41,774 bases of DNA from a virus: positions 1-41,774 of the IMG/VR virus record IMGVR_UViG_3300023223_000483; one strand, written 5' to 3'. Under the pieces are notes generated by a model that saw only the letters and a list, made by a program, of their open reading frames with translations, did no database searches and was not told the origin of the DNA. Shown here piece by piece: positions 20,218-26,946 of the stretch. Every line of letters begins with the position of its first letter. Positions within the stretch are counted from its first letter, which is position 1. The translations under genes were made by a program, and so were the position numbers.

Positions 20218-20553
20218 ATGAAAAAGTACATAGGAATAAAGCAGATTGAAGCCAAGCCAATGAATCTTGGCGAATACAACCAATACAAAGGCTGGACGAT
20301 GCCAGAGGGCGAGGACCCATTAAGAGACGGGTATCTAGTGAAATACTCAAATGACTATGAATCGTGGTCACCAGTCGAAGCTTTTGAAGAGGTGTATTAT
20401 ATTCTTGATGATGAAAACGTAGCGGGGTCAAGTATTCGACATATGATTGATTATGCTAACGCTATGATGATCGCCTTACCTAAAAGTCGAGTGTCTTCAA
20501 TTGTCAGTAAGAAATTCGAAGAACTTTTATTATGGATAGGCCATAAGCTTTAA
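20218..20553 (+). CDS. Conserved phage protein, KYIG...YLV.Y..GYESWSP type
   Basis: 111 residues. The N-terminal 65 residues follow a widespread phage pattern: KYIGIKQIEAKPMNLGEYN, YKGWTMP, DGYLVKYSNDYESWSP. The remainder is a helical extension (AFEEVYYILDDENVAGSS and on) not usual in the family. Role unknown; such proteins are often early or accessory. Confidence 0.75.
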   Translation: MKKYIGIKQIEAKPMNLGEYNQYKGWTMPEGEDPLRDGYLVKYSNDYESWSPVEAFEEVYYILDDENVAGSSIRHMIDYANAMMIALPKSRVSSIVSKKFEELLLWIGHKL

Positions 20554-20582
20554 TTTATCAACGCCAGCCAGAGGAGCGAATA

Positions 20583-20810
20583 ATGAGTAGCGTCTTTGTT
20601 GTAATGATAGAAAATGATTGCCATGAGCCAGAGATTCACGTTTTTGGCATAGAACAAGAGGCGATTGAGTTTGCTGAAGATAAGGCCTCTGATTGGTGCG
20701 AGGATGGATACAAGCATGAATCAGGCAAAGCGGGGCATTGTTTTTCATCAAAAGCCGACGATGATTGTTTTTACGCTACGGTATTTGAGAGACAGGTGGT
20801 GGAAAGGTAA
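20583..20810 (+). CDS. Small hypothetical protein (75 aa)
   Basis: Acidic, with SSVFVVMIENDCHEPEIHVF forming strands and EQEAIEFAEDKASDWCEDG a helix, then DDDCFYATVFERQVV. It fits a small alpha/beta sandwich. GAGGAG lies before the ATG, and the stop shares a base with the next start (TAATG). Confidence 0.65.
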   Translation: MSSVFVVMIENDCHEPEIHVFGIEQEAIEFAEDKASDWCEDGYKHESGKAGHCFSSKADDDCFYATVFERQVVER

Positions 20811-21172
20811 TGGACCTAAAAAAAGGATTAATAATCAAGGGCGAGCACTGCGAAAACATCCTCAAAGGCATTAAGACCTATGAAATGCGGTCTACGAGAA
20901 CAAAATTCAGAGGTGAATTTGGCCTTATCGTCTCTGGCACCAAGAAGATATTTGGGAAAGCTGAATTATATTGCGTCATGGATCAGCCGATTGATACTGA
21001 GGGAGAGTGGCATAATAGATATCACCTTCACCGATGCAAGGAATTTATGCCTAAATGGCCATGGGCTTGGATGCTCAAGAATATTATAAGATTCGATAAT
21101 CCAATACCTTACGACCACAAAAACGGACAAGTTACCTGGGTGAACTTATTAAAATATCAGAATACCGAATAG
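20810..21172 (+). CDS. ASCH-domain protein
   Basis: 120 residues. KKGLIIKGEHCENILKGIKTYEMRST is the ASCH/PUA-like opening (substrate-pocket Lys, KT.E.R), and GLIVSGTKKIFGKAEL the next strands; the end has VTWVNLL. ASCH domains bind RNA or modified nucleosides, and some members hydrolyse N4-acetylcytidine. Placed just after the tRNA-like array, an RNA-related role is attractive but unproven. Confidence 0.75.
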   Translation: MDLKKGLIIKGEHCENILKGIKTYEMRSTRTKFRGEFGLIVSGTKKIFGKAELYCVMDQPIDTEGEWHNRYHLHRCKEFMPKWPWAWMLKNIIRFDNPIPYDHKNGQVTWVNLLKYQNTE

Positions 21173-21183
21173 TTGAGGCTGAA

Positions 21184-21321
21184 ATGGCTTATAAGCTAGA
21201 TGATATCGTTGTGAATATGATGAAGGAAGGATGGCAGCCACTAGGCGGCGTGTCTGTTACCGTGGAATCACCAAGCGGTTATTATTACCATCAAGCCATG
21301 GTTAAGTATGAGGGTGATTAA
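21184..21321 (+). CDS. DUF1737-like small protein (45 aa)
   Basis: LDDIVVNMMKEGWQPLGGVSV followed by YYYHQAMVKY is the DUF1737 core (...L...GWQPLGGVSV......YYQAMVK), complete at this length. Small secreted or cytosolic versions are common in phages and bacteria; role unknown. The stop shares a base with the next ATG. Confidence 0.75.
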   Translation: MAYKLDDIVVNMMKEGWQPLGGVSVTVESPSGYYYHQAMVKYEGD

Positions 21322-21590
21322 TGAAAGCTGAAATAACAAAGATAGGAACCGATGAGAAGCATTATTATAACGTGCACATTGACGGTGAATTCATGGGCGT
21401 TTTAAAGCTGAACAGCAAAGGTGCATGGATGTTTTCAGCCTCGGCAGGTAGCAAGACCAGAGACCAACATAAGGCCATCAATGACGCATGGTGGAATGTA
21501 GAGATAGGTCAGCCAGATTTCAGCAAGGTAGACCATATCGGCGACTCCAACAAAATGGATCACCCAAACAAAGCGGTAAAGGGGTGGTAA
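21321..21590 (+). CDS. Hypothetical protein (89 aa)
   Basis: Beta-rich start (YYNVHIDGEFMGVLKLN), then a basic helical stretch with KAINDAWWNVEIG and a His/Asn-rich end. Last gene before the late promoter. No family recognised. Confidence 0.6.
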   Translation: MKAEITKIGTDEKHYYNVHIDGEFMGVLKLNSKGAWMFSASAGSKTRDQHKAINDAWWNVEIGQPDFSKVDHIGDSNKMDHPNKAVKGW

Positions 21591-21627
21591 TGATACTGGC
21601 CACAGAATTAGCCATTGATGTCAAGTG

Positions 21628-21636
21628 TGATATAAT
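21628..21636 (+). promoter_or_regulatory. Extended -10 promoter before the late region
   Basis: TGATATAAT is a perfect extended -10 (TG, one base, TATAAT). No good -35 is present, as expected for this class or for activator-dependent late promoters. It lies 28 bases before the GTG at 21664, the first gene of the long late run. The sequence GTGTGATATAAT recurs almost unchanged at 28519. Confidence 0.6.
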
Positions 21637-21663
21637 CGGGGAAACATAACCGAGGGTTAAAAA

Positions 21664-21969
21664 GTGGCCACGTTAGAAGAGATCAGGACTACCCTATTTA
21701 GCGACGACACGCTCAGAAGCAAGGTTACAGCGCAAACGGTATTGTCTGCCTATGACATCGTCCAAACATCCCCCACGGCGGCGCAGAATGCTTATTTCAG
21801 CGCAGTAATAAACAGTCCTGATGAATTCGGACGGCAAGCTTTTTACGCTGTTCTGGCTGCCAACTCCGCATCGACGTTGTCAGCAATTCAAAGCGCCTCT
21901 GACAGCACAATAAAGACCAATGTTGATGCTATCACACCTATCTTAGTCAATGCTTTGGCGGGGGCTTAA
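21664..21969 (+). CDS. Virion-associated hypothetical protein (101 aa)
   Basis: Ala/Thr/Ser-rich helical protein: TLEEIRTTLFSDDTLRSKV then AYFSAVINSPDEFGRQAF. The GTG start has GAGGG 8 bases upstream. Its composition resembles structural or accessory virion proteins. Followed without a gap by the next gene. Confidence 0.55.
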   Translation: MATLEEIRTTLFSDDTLRSKVTAQTVLSAYDIVQTSPTAAQNAYFSAVINSPDEFGRQAFYAVLAANSASTLSAIQSASDSTIKTNVDAITPILVNALAGA

Positions 21970-22443
21970 ATGACTTTTAACGTTAACGCAGCTATCAACG
22001 GATTTGGCCGTAGTCAGGTAGTTATCGACAACCCCACCACAGGATCAATAGCTGATGCGGCTTTTAGCTCTGCTGGCGACGTAGTGCAGTTCACAAACAC
22101 CGAGAGATCGCCTAATTGCGTCATGGTTATGCGGTGCCAATTTGCAACCGTACCGGCCAGCGGGACCATAATCAATATTTATGCCCGTAAAATGAACATT
22201 TTTGGGACTAATGATTCCCCCGTCCCTAACGTTAACAATTTAGACCAAATTATTGGGCATTTTACAATCAATAGCTCGGTTGCTACCAATACTGACGCCT
22301 ACCTCCCTACAAACTGGATGACTTTGCCCGATCACTTCGACGCCCAAATATACGAGTTTTATTTCCAAAACTTAACCGGGCAAACAATCACTGGTGCATG
22401 GTCTGTACTTCTGTCTCAGGTAACGATCGAGGCTAAAATCTAA
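21970..22443 (+). CDS. Probable minor structural protein (157 aa)
   Basis: Beta-rich, low in Lys and rich in Asn/Thr, as in capsid decoration and tail proteins: VVIDNPTTGSIADAAF, VMVMRCQFATVPASGTII, then VLLSQVTIEAKI. It directly follows the previous stop and is directly followed by the next start. Likely a beta-sandwich. Precise role unknown. Confidence 0.55.
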   Translation: MTFNVNAAINGFGRSQVVIDNPTTGSIADAAFSSAGDVVQFTNTERSPNCVMVMRCQFATVPASGTIINIYARKMNIFGTNDSPVPNVNNLDQIIGHFTINSSVATNTDAYLPTNWMTLPDHFDAQIYEFYFQNLTGQTITGAWSVLLSQVTIEAKI

Positions 22444-23553
22444 ATGGCCGCTCCCTTGATACTTCCAAAAAGATATTCAAGAGGGTTTGATTTTCACGGT
22501 GTTGGGCAGCCTAACGCCAACGTAAAAGTATCGTCGGCTTTTGATCAAGATATTGTCTATGCTCTGCATGCTCCAGCAAAGCGAGACATTGTCACGGGCA
22601 GAACTCCAACGCTAAACAATGACGCCTCAATACAAAACAGGCCTCATGGTGTAGCGTGGCGACTGGTAGGTGGTGCTGTCGATATCACTGATAATGCCAC
22701 GGCAAATTTTGGCAGCTATCCGATATTATCCGGCGTTCAGCCGTTTACCTATTTGTGGCACGGGACCATAGAGGACTTGGGCGGAACAGGGAGCAACTTA
22801 AGGTTTGCAGGCACAAGCAACGACAACGGATATTTGATAAGGACGTTAAACACAGGTAATAACCTGTTGCTTTTCCTTAACACCCTCATTGGACCTGCTA
22901 ACTCTGACAGAGTTGTTGTGGCTCTGGGTGCGCAACACATAGGGAAACTGACGACCGTAGTTTTTAAATTTAGCGGTTTAAACATCTTGATGGAATCGGT
23001 TGTAAAGGTTCACGGTAATAGGATTCAAAATGATTTCGCCGCTGCCGCTGCCACGAGCGGTGGCTATACAAATTCAGATTATTTGTTAAATGCGAACCTA
23101 AACTCTATTGTTACCACCTATTTTGCGTCGACATCCACAAGAGCGCTATCGACCGCTGAAATGTATCAATGGGCACATAACCCATATATGTTCCTTGAGC
23201 CGAATACGCCCGCTATTTATTACCGCAAAGACGAGAGGATAACGGCCGAGTCTGGCGAATATATCATTGATGGGCAAGACGCTAATTTGCTGCTAAACCC
23301 CCTTCTATCAGCCGAGGCTGGATCATACTCAATGGTCGGTCAAGATGTTAACCTGATACATGATCAAGCAATGTCAGCGGATGCGGGGAGTTACAACATA
23401 GTGGGACAGGATGCGAATCTACTTGGCAACCCTACGATCATAGCCGAGGCTGGAACCTATATAATCACAGGCGGCGACGCTGATTTAAGCATACCATGGA
23501 CCCTACAAGTCAATTCAACGGGTGAGTGGATCAAACGAGACGGCGGAATATAG
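22444..23553 (+). CDS. Structural protein with laminin-G-like domain and tandem repeats (369 aa)
   Basis: The first about 250 residues look like a concanavalin/LamG-type beta-sandwich (PFTYLWHGTIEDLG; VVVALGAQHIGKLTTVVFKF), ending in MYQWAHNPYMFLEP, a pattern seen at the edge of such domains in phage proteins. The last 95 residues hold four copies of a motif of about 20-25 residues: E-[SA]-G-x-Y-x-x-x-G-[QG]-D-A/V-[ND]-L. The fold suggests surface glycan binding, so it may be an accessory receptor-binding or capsid-surface protein. Confidence 0.65.
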   Translation: MAAPLILPKRYSRGFDFHGVGQPNANVKVSSAFDQDIVYALHAPAKRDIVTGRTPTLNNDASIQNRPHGVAWRLVGGAVDITDNATANFGSYPILSGVQPFTYLWHGTIEDLGGTGSNLRFAGTSNDNGYLIRTLNTGNNLLLFLNTLIGPANSDRVVVALGAQHIGKLTTVVFKFSGLNILMESVVKVHGNRIQNDFAAAAATSGGYTNSDYLLNANLNSIVTTYFASTSTRALSTAEMYQWAHNPYMFLEPNTPAIYYRKDERITAESGEYIIDGQDANLLLNPLLSAEAGSYSMVGQDVNLIHDQAMSADAGSYNIVGQDANLLGNPTIIAEAGTYIITGGDADLSIPWTLQVNSTGEWIKRDGGI

Positions 23554-23557
23554 CAAA

Positions 23558-23968
23558 ATGGCAACTTATACAAAATTCGAGCAAACGGTTGAAGACATCG
23601 CCCATAAGGTTCACGACTTTTCAAGCGACTTATTCACATTGGCTCTCACTAATTCATCAAATCCCCCTCTGGTGACCAACTCAGTATTGGCTGATTTGAC
23701 CGAAATCGCTTATACAAATCTGGGTTCACGTAACTTTGTGCTCAACACGTCGGGCCAGACCGGGGGCGTCTACACGCTAAGCCAAAACGATCTTGTTATT
23801 GCCGCGACTGGTACTGTGGCAACGTTTCGCTTTGGAGTACTCTACAACAACACGGCGGCGGGTGATCCACTAGTGGCATTCTGGGATGGAGGGAAAGACT
23901 TCACCCTGTCCAGTGGTGAATCATTCACCTTCGACTTCGCCACAAACATCACCTTCACGCTGACTTAA
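23558..23968 (+). CDS. Conserved phage structural protein (136 aa)
   Basis: YTKFEQTVEDIAHKVHDFSSD, then LALTNSSNPPLVTNSVLADL, LNTSGQTGGVYTLS and a final FDFATNITFTLT are the pattern of a widespread tail or decoration protein found in many phages and prophages (K...FVEDLA.KVHNLGSD..K.ALTN). The ATG at 23558 is chosen because the family begins there; an upstream start at 23522 has no support. It is a beta-rich protein. Confidence 0.75.
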   Translation: MATYTKFEQTVEDIAHKVHDFSSDLFTLALTNSSNPPLVTNSVLADLTEIAYTNLGSRNFVLNTSGQTGGVYTLSQNDLVIAATGTVATFRFGVLYNNTAAGDPLVAFWDGGKDFTLSSGESFTFDFATNITFTLT

Positions 23969-23983
23969 TAGGAGAGTAATAAA

Positions 23984-24037
23984 ATGCCAGGAAAAAGAGT
24001 AAGAAAACCTAAGCCTAGACCAAAACCGTCTAGATAG
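23984..24037 (+). CDS. 17-residue Pro/Lys/Arg peptide
   Basis: MPGKRVRKPKPRPKPSR with a strong AGGAG site 8 bases before the ATG. Very basic, proline-repeat. A similar PK-rich tail ends the 52-residue protein at 28570. It could bind DNA in the capsid or be fortuitous. Confidence 0.4.
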   Translation: MPGKRVRKPKPRPKPSR

Positions 24038-24151
24038 AGTACAATACACGCTAATTCTGTACGAAATAGAATGCCTAGCGGGTGTTGGAACCCGATGACA
24101 GTCCGGAAAGACGGCCCCCTATCAACACAAAAACCTTAATAGGAATGTGAC
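24038..24151 (+). other. Intergenic leader with possible stem
   Basis: TACAAT at 24040-24045 could be a -10 box without a -35. GTGTTG (24082-24087) can pair with CAACAC (24123-24128), closing a segment with the small hairpin GTCCGGAAAGAC. It may be a structured leader of the packaging operon. No known class recognised. Confidence 0.35.
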
Positions 24152-24265
24152 ATGAATATGAAGGAATACATCAATACCACCCTCAGAATACAATCCCTCC
24201 TGATAGAATTTTCCTGCCTCGCATACTGCCAAGCAATTGACAACACTCTGGCGGTGATTAAATGA
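24152..24265 (+). CDS. Small helical protein (37 aa)
   Basis: MNMKEYINTTLRIQSLLIEF followed by a Cys-containing helix. GGAATG precedes it, and its stop overlaps the next start as ATGA, which supports translation. No family recognised. Confidence 0.5.
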   Translation: MNMKEYINTTLRIQSLLIEFSCLAYCQAIDNTLAVIK

Positions 24266-24444
24266 CTGATATCTATGACTTTGGTAGCGAGTACGCCAAG
24301 ACTTACACTTCTGCCTGCAATAGTTGCGGAAAAGAGCATCAGGTCTCAACGCAAGGTAATGAGGATCGCGCCGAATACTCCACGGATATATACATAAAAT
24401 GTGATTGCGAAAAGTCGGTCCATTTCAACCTGCCGGTGAATTAA
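24262..24444 (+). CDS. Small Cys-rich protein (60 aa)
   Basis: ACNSCGKEHQVSTQG and YIKCDCEKSVHFNLP give two Cys pairs with His, a likely one-zinc ribbon. It starts in the stop of the previous gene and ends directly before the next ATG. Confidence 0.6.
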   Translation: MTDIYDFGSEYAKTYTSACNSCGKEHQVSTQGNEDRAEYSTDIYIKCDCEKSVHFNLPVN

Positions 24445-24735
24445 ATGAGTGATTTCGAATTCGGGGACTTTGTCCAGGTCCAAAAAAGCGCATGGTGCAA
24501 TGATGGCAACATGAAACATTCCATGCCAATAGAGGCTTGGATAAACGCTCTCTACGTGCAAGATACAGAGCAAAGTCATATCGTCACATACCCCTCGGGC
24601 GAAAAAGAAGAGATATTAAAACACAATGGATCGCACACAACACTAATTCGTAAAGCGAAGGAAGGACAGGACAGTGGTTTTAGCAAGCCTTTCCTTGACG
24701 AAATGAAGGGCAGAATGGAGCGGACTAATGGATAA
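24445..24735 (+). CDS. Hypothetical protein (96 aa)
   Basis: An SH3-like or small beta-barrel start, FGDFVQVQKSAWCNDGN, with IVTYPSGEKEEIL later; the end is charged and helical. Short proteins beginning (F)GD.VQV often regulate DNA or RNA polymerase. The overlap of 8 bases with the next gene supports the operon. Role unknown. Confidence 0.55.
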   Translation: MSDFEFGDFVQVQKSAWCNDGNMKHSMPIEAWINALYVQDTEQSHIVTYPSGEKEEILKHNGSHTTLIRKAKEGQDSGFSKPFLDEMKGRMERTNG

Positions 24736-24988
24736 TCCCAAACAGTACCAAGAGCACCCTCTGGCAATAGCAATATTGGAGTCTATTCGCCATGTATTTA
24801 ATGCCATCCCACTGAATGAGACTCTCTTGTCTGTTGAGGAGGTGGACGGGATGCCAGTAATTAAACGGAACAACTGGAAGAAAGCATCGGTAACCCCTGA
24901 AAACTCCATGGCCTTCTTGTCGGATAGGCAATTAATGGGGAAACATAAGGGAGAAGAAATAATCAGCGAGGTCAATAATGGACAGTGA
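24728..24988 (+). CDS. Hypothetical protein before terminase (86 aa)
   Basis: Helical: HPLAIAILESIRHVFNAIPL then EEVDGMPVIKRNNWKKAS. It overlaps the small terminase start by 11 bases. No family recognised. Confidence 0.55.
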   Translation: MDNPKQYQEHPLAIAILESIRHVFNAIPLNETLLSVEEVDGMPVIKRNNWKKASVTPENSMAFLSDRQLMGKHKGEEIISEVNNGQ

Positions 24989-25469
24989 AGAGAAGGCACT
25001 CAGGGACGTAGGCGGGAGACCAGCGGTATACACTGAAGAGCTAGGCGAGGCAGTACTTGCAGAGCTTGCGGCCGGGAAATCCATGGTGAAAGTTTGTAAA
25101 ATGGAAGGCATGCCACATCGGGCCACAATCTTTAGGTGGATGCGAACTGTTGACGGGTTTAGCGACAGATACGACCAAGCCAAGGACGAGTGTGCTGATT
25201 ATCTTGCCGAAGAAGCCCTTGATATTGCCGATGACGGGACGAACGACTTTGTCATGAACTCAGGTAACGAGGAAGCAAAAGCGGCTTACAAGATAAATGG
25301 TGAGGCCGTACAGCGTAGCCGTTTAAGAGTGGACACAAGAAAGTGGTTCGCTTCCAAGCTCAAGCCTAAGAAATATGGCGAGAAAGTGCAGACCGAGAAC
25401 CTTAACAGGAATATCGATCTAACCGGCATGACTGATGCTGAACTGCAAAAGGAGCTAGACGATGAGTGA
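24978..25469 (+). CDS. terS: Terminase small subunit (Sf6 gp1-like)
   Basis: 163 residues. GGRPAVYTEELGEAVLAELA, AGKSMVKVCKMEGMPHRATI, FRWMRTVDGF and YDQAKDECADYLAEEALDIAD give the typical order: N-terminal helix-turn-helix for DNA, then a central oligomerisation helix. It recognises phage DNA and starts packaging with the large subunit, as in Sf6 and related headful phages. The C-terminal segment probably contacts the large terminase. The stop overlaps the next gene by 8 bases; the large subunit follows after a cluster of small genes. Confidence 0.9.
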   Translation: MDSEEKALRDVGGRPAVYTEELGEAVLAELAAGKSMVKVCKMEGMPHRATIFRWMRTVDGFSDRYDQAKDECADYLAEEALDIADDGTNDFVMNSGNEEAKAAYKINGEAVQRSRLRVDTRKWFASKLKPKKYGEKVQTENLNRNIDLTGMTDAELQKELDDE

Positions 25470-25731
25470 ACATAAACCATTAGGGTTCATCAAGGATAAT
25501 GAGAATTGGTACGATGTCGCCAATAGTTACGGGGCAATCATTGGAGCCATAACCAGGATAAAAGGTAGAGATGGCTCAAATACTCACGAATTCAGATACA
25601 ACGGCTTTTCAAGCGAGAGGCTTTTAGAATTAGCCGTCAAAATAGAGGAATTGAACAATGTCACCAAAGCACACGCCAGAGAAGAGAGCCAAGAACAGAG
25701 CAGCAGCCAAGGCCAAAGCGCAGGCCAGTAA
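25462..25731 (+). CDS. Hypothetical protein with low-complexity tail (89 aa)
   Basis: The N-terminal 65 residues form a compact alpha/beta unit (GFIKDNENWYDVANSYGA; HEFRYNGFSSERLLELAV). The last 20 are Ser/Gln-rich, and this tail overlaps a separate basic reading frame from 25658. It sits between small and large terminase. No family recognised. Confidence 0.6.
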   Translation: MSEHKPLGFIKDNENWYDVANSYGAIIGAITRIKGRDGSNTHEFRYNGFSSERLLELAVKIEELNNVTKAHAREESQEQSSSQGQSAGQ

Positions 25732-25762
25732 GGGGAAGAAGCCAAAGAAAGGGGGTAAGTGA
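25658..25762 (+). CDS. 34-residue Lys/Ala-rich basic protein
   Basis: Starts MSPKHTPEKRAKNRAAAKAK and ends in a Lys/Gly run. AGAGGA lies 8-10 bases before the ATG, and it overlaps the upstream gene by 74 bases in another frame. The composition is histone- or protamine-like, so nucleic-acid binding is likely. It overlaps the GTG of the next gene. Confidence 0.55.
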   Translation: MSPKHTPEKRAKNRAAAKAKAQASKGKKPKKGGK

Positions 25763-25938
25763 TATTTACAGAAGAGAAGGTGGTGGCTGTGCAGGCCAAT
25801 CGGGGGATTCTTGGTGAGTTGCGCTTTAAATATGGGTACTGGCACTTTATCCCAGCTAAGGACGTGGAGATAACCGGAGAGCAGAACGCTAAGATTGCCC
25901 AGCAACAGCAGGAGCTTGACGAAAATGAAAGAACCTAA
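25759..25938 (+). CDS. Small hypothetical protein (59 aa, GTG start)
   Basis: From a GTG behind GGGGG: FTEEKVVAVQANRGILGEL, FKYGYWHFIPAKDVEITG, then a Gln-rich helix. It looks like a small beta barrel with a helical tail. It overlaps neighbours on both sides, typical here. No family recognised. Confidence 0.55.
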   Translation: MIFTEEKVVAVQANRGILGELRFKYGYWHFIPAKDVEITGEQNAKIAQQQQELDENERT

Positions 25939-26128
25939 AGACATAGACCTTGAGTTAAGCGCTGAAGAGTGTGGCCACCTTATCATGGGGATGAACGCTA
26001 CCATCATGAATCATGAGCAAATTTACCCACAAATAGGCGGGATAGATGAAGACAGAGAACAGCAGATAGGAGAGTTCAAAGCGCTGAGAGATAAAATCAA
26101 AGCCAACCTGAAAGAGGTGGGCTATTAA
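25925..26128 (+). CDS. Small helical protein (67 aa)
   Basis: I use the ATG at 25925 (GGAG 9 bases upstream). MKEPKDIDLELSAEECGHL and FKALRDKIKANLKEV suggest a helical hairpin with an acidic start. No family recognised. Confidence 0.55.
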   Translation: MKEPKDIDLELSAEECGHLIMGMNATIMNHEQIYPQIGGIDEDREQQIGEFKALRDKIKANLKEVGY

Positions 26129-26440
26129 ATGATAGCAATAGCAACCCAGTTCAAGCTTAACCGGCCATGGTCGTTCCCCAGGTTCTTGTGGCTGACTGTT
26201 ATGTCGGCAATACAGGCATGGAACGACCCTAATTGCTTGATGTTTAGGATAAAACTAACCGGGTTTAAGACTATGTCAACGTGGAAGGATGCGGACTCAA
26301 TGAAGCGCTACGCCTTGAGCGGGCACCATTACACGGCTATGAACGAATCCAAAAGCCTAGGGCATGGCTCATGCGTAAGGTGGCAAACAGAGAACAAACC
26401 GACATGGAGAGACGCAATCAGGAGGCTAAGCGAATGTTAG
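26129..26440 (+). CDS. DUF3291-like dimeric barrel protein (candidate)
   Basis: 103 residues. FKTMSTWKDADSMKRYALSGHHYTAM then WQTENKPTWRDAIRRL resemble the DUF3291 and spheroidene-monooxygenase-type dimeric alpha/beta barrel (W.....M..YA..G.H..A......W....PTW). It is shorter than bacterial members. The role in a phage is unclear; the likeness is by pattern only. Confidence 0.5.
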   Translation: MIAIATQFKLNRPWSFPRFLWLTVMSAIQAWNDPNCLMFRIKLTGFKTMSTWKDADSMKRYALSGHHYTAMNESKSLGHGSCVRWQTENKPTWRDAIRRLSEC

Positions 26441-26703
26441 TAAAAATACCATACTTTGAAGAGTGGATTAATCCTGTCTCAGTTATCAGGATAAGAACAG
26501 TAGGGATGCCTATTCCAGGTTTGGCCATACACTTTTCAGGTACTGATAACTCATGGTGCAAGTTTGATACCGAAGATGAGGCCATTGTGGCAGCTAAAGA
26601 TATAGCCGCTTTCATTAACGGTAAAAGTATATATAAAGGGCTCTCTGCTTTAAAGCGACAGGACACCCAAGAAAACCGGGATACCACCGGGGAAGAAAGT
26701 TAA
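26434..26703 (+). CDS. Hypothetical protein (89 aa)
   Basis: The ATG at 26434 overlaps the previous stop and has AGGAG 8 bases upstream; a much earlier start at 26281 would overlap the whole neighbour. VIRIRTVGMPIPGLAIHFSG and AIVAAKDIAAFINGK give an alpha/beta domain; the end is polar. No family recognised. Confidence 0.6.
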   Translation: MLVKIPYFEEWINPVSVIRIRTVGMPIPGLAIHFSGTDNSWCKFDTEDEAIVAAKDIAAFINGKSIYKGLSALKRQDTQENRDTTGEES

Positions 26704-26734
26704 CTCAGCCCGCATGAGATATAGAGGTTAGGAT

Positions 26735-26926
26735 ATGGCGGATAAAACCAGTTACATCTTAGACGCATCCATTGGCGAGCATGGCGTTATCTTGTTTGAT
26801 GGTCATGCACAGTCCAATGCCAGGGTTCTTTGTGAGCTTAGTAAACTGCAGGCAGATAATGAGCGTCTTAAAGCAATAATTATATCTATCGCTGATCACG
26901 CAGCGTCTGAGGTTAAAAAGCTCTGA
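26735..26926 (+). CDS. Small hypothetical protein (63 aa)
   Basis: TSYILDASIGEHGVILFDGH then LSKLQADNERLKAIIIS: a short beta start and a coiled-coil end. It overlaps the first codons of a possible upstream extension of the large terminase. No family recognised. Confidence 0.5.
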   Translation: MADKTSYILDASIGEHGVILFDGHAQSNARVLCELSKLQADNERLKAIIISIADHAASEVKKL

Positions 26927-26946
26927 AGTCATTAGCCCGCCAACAA

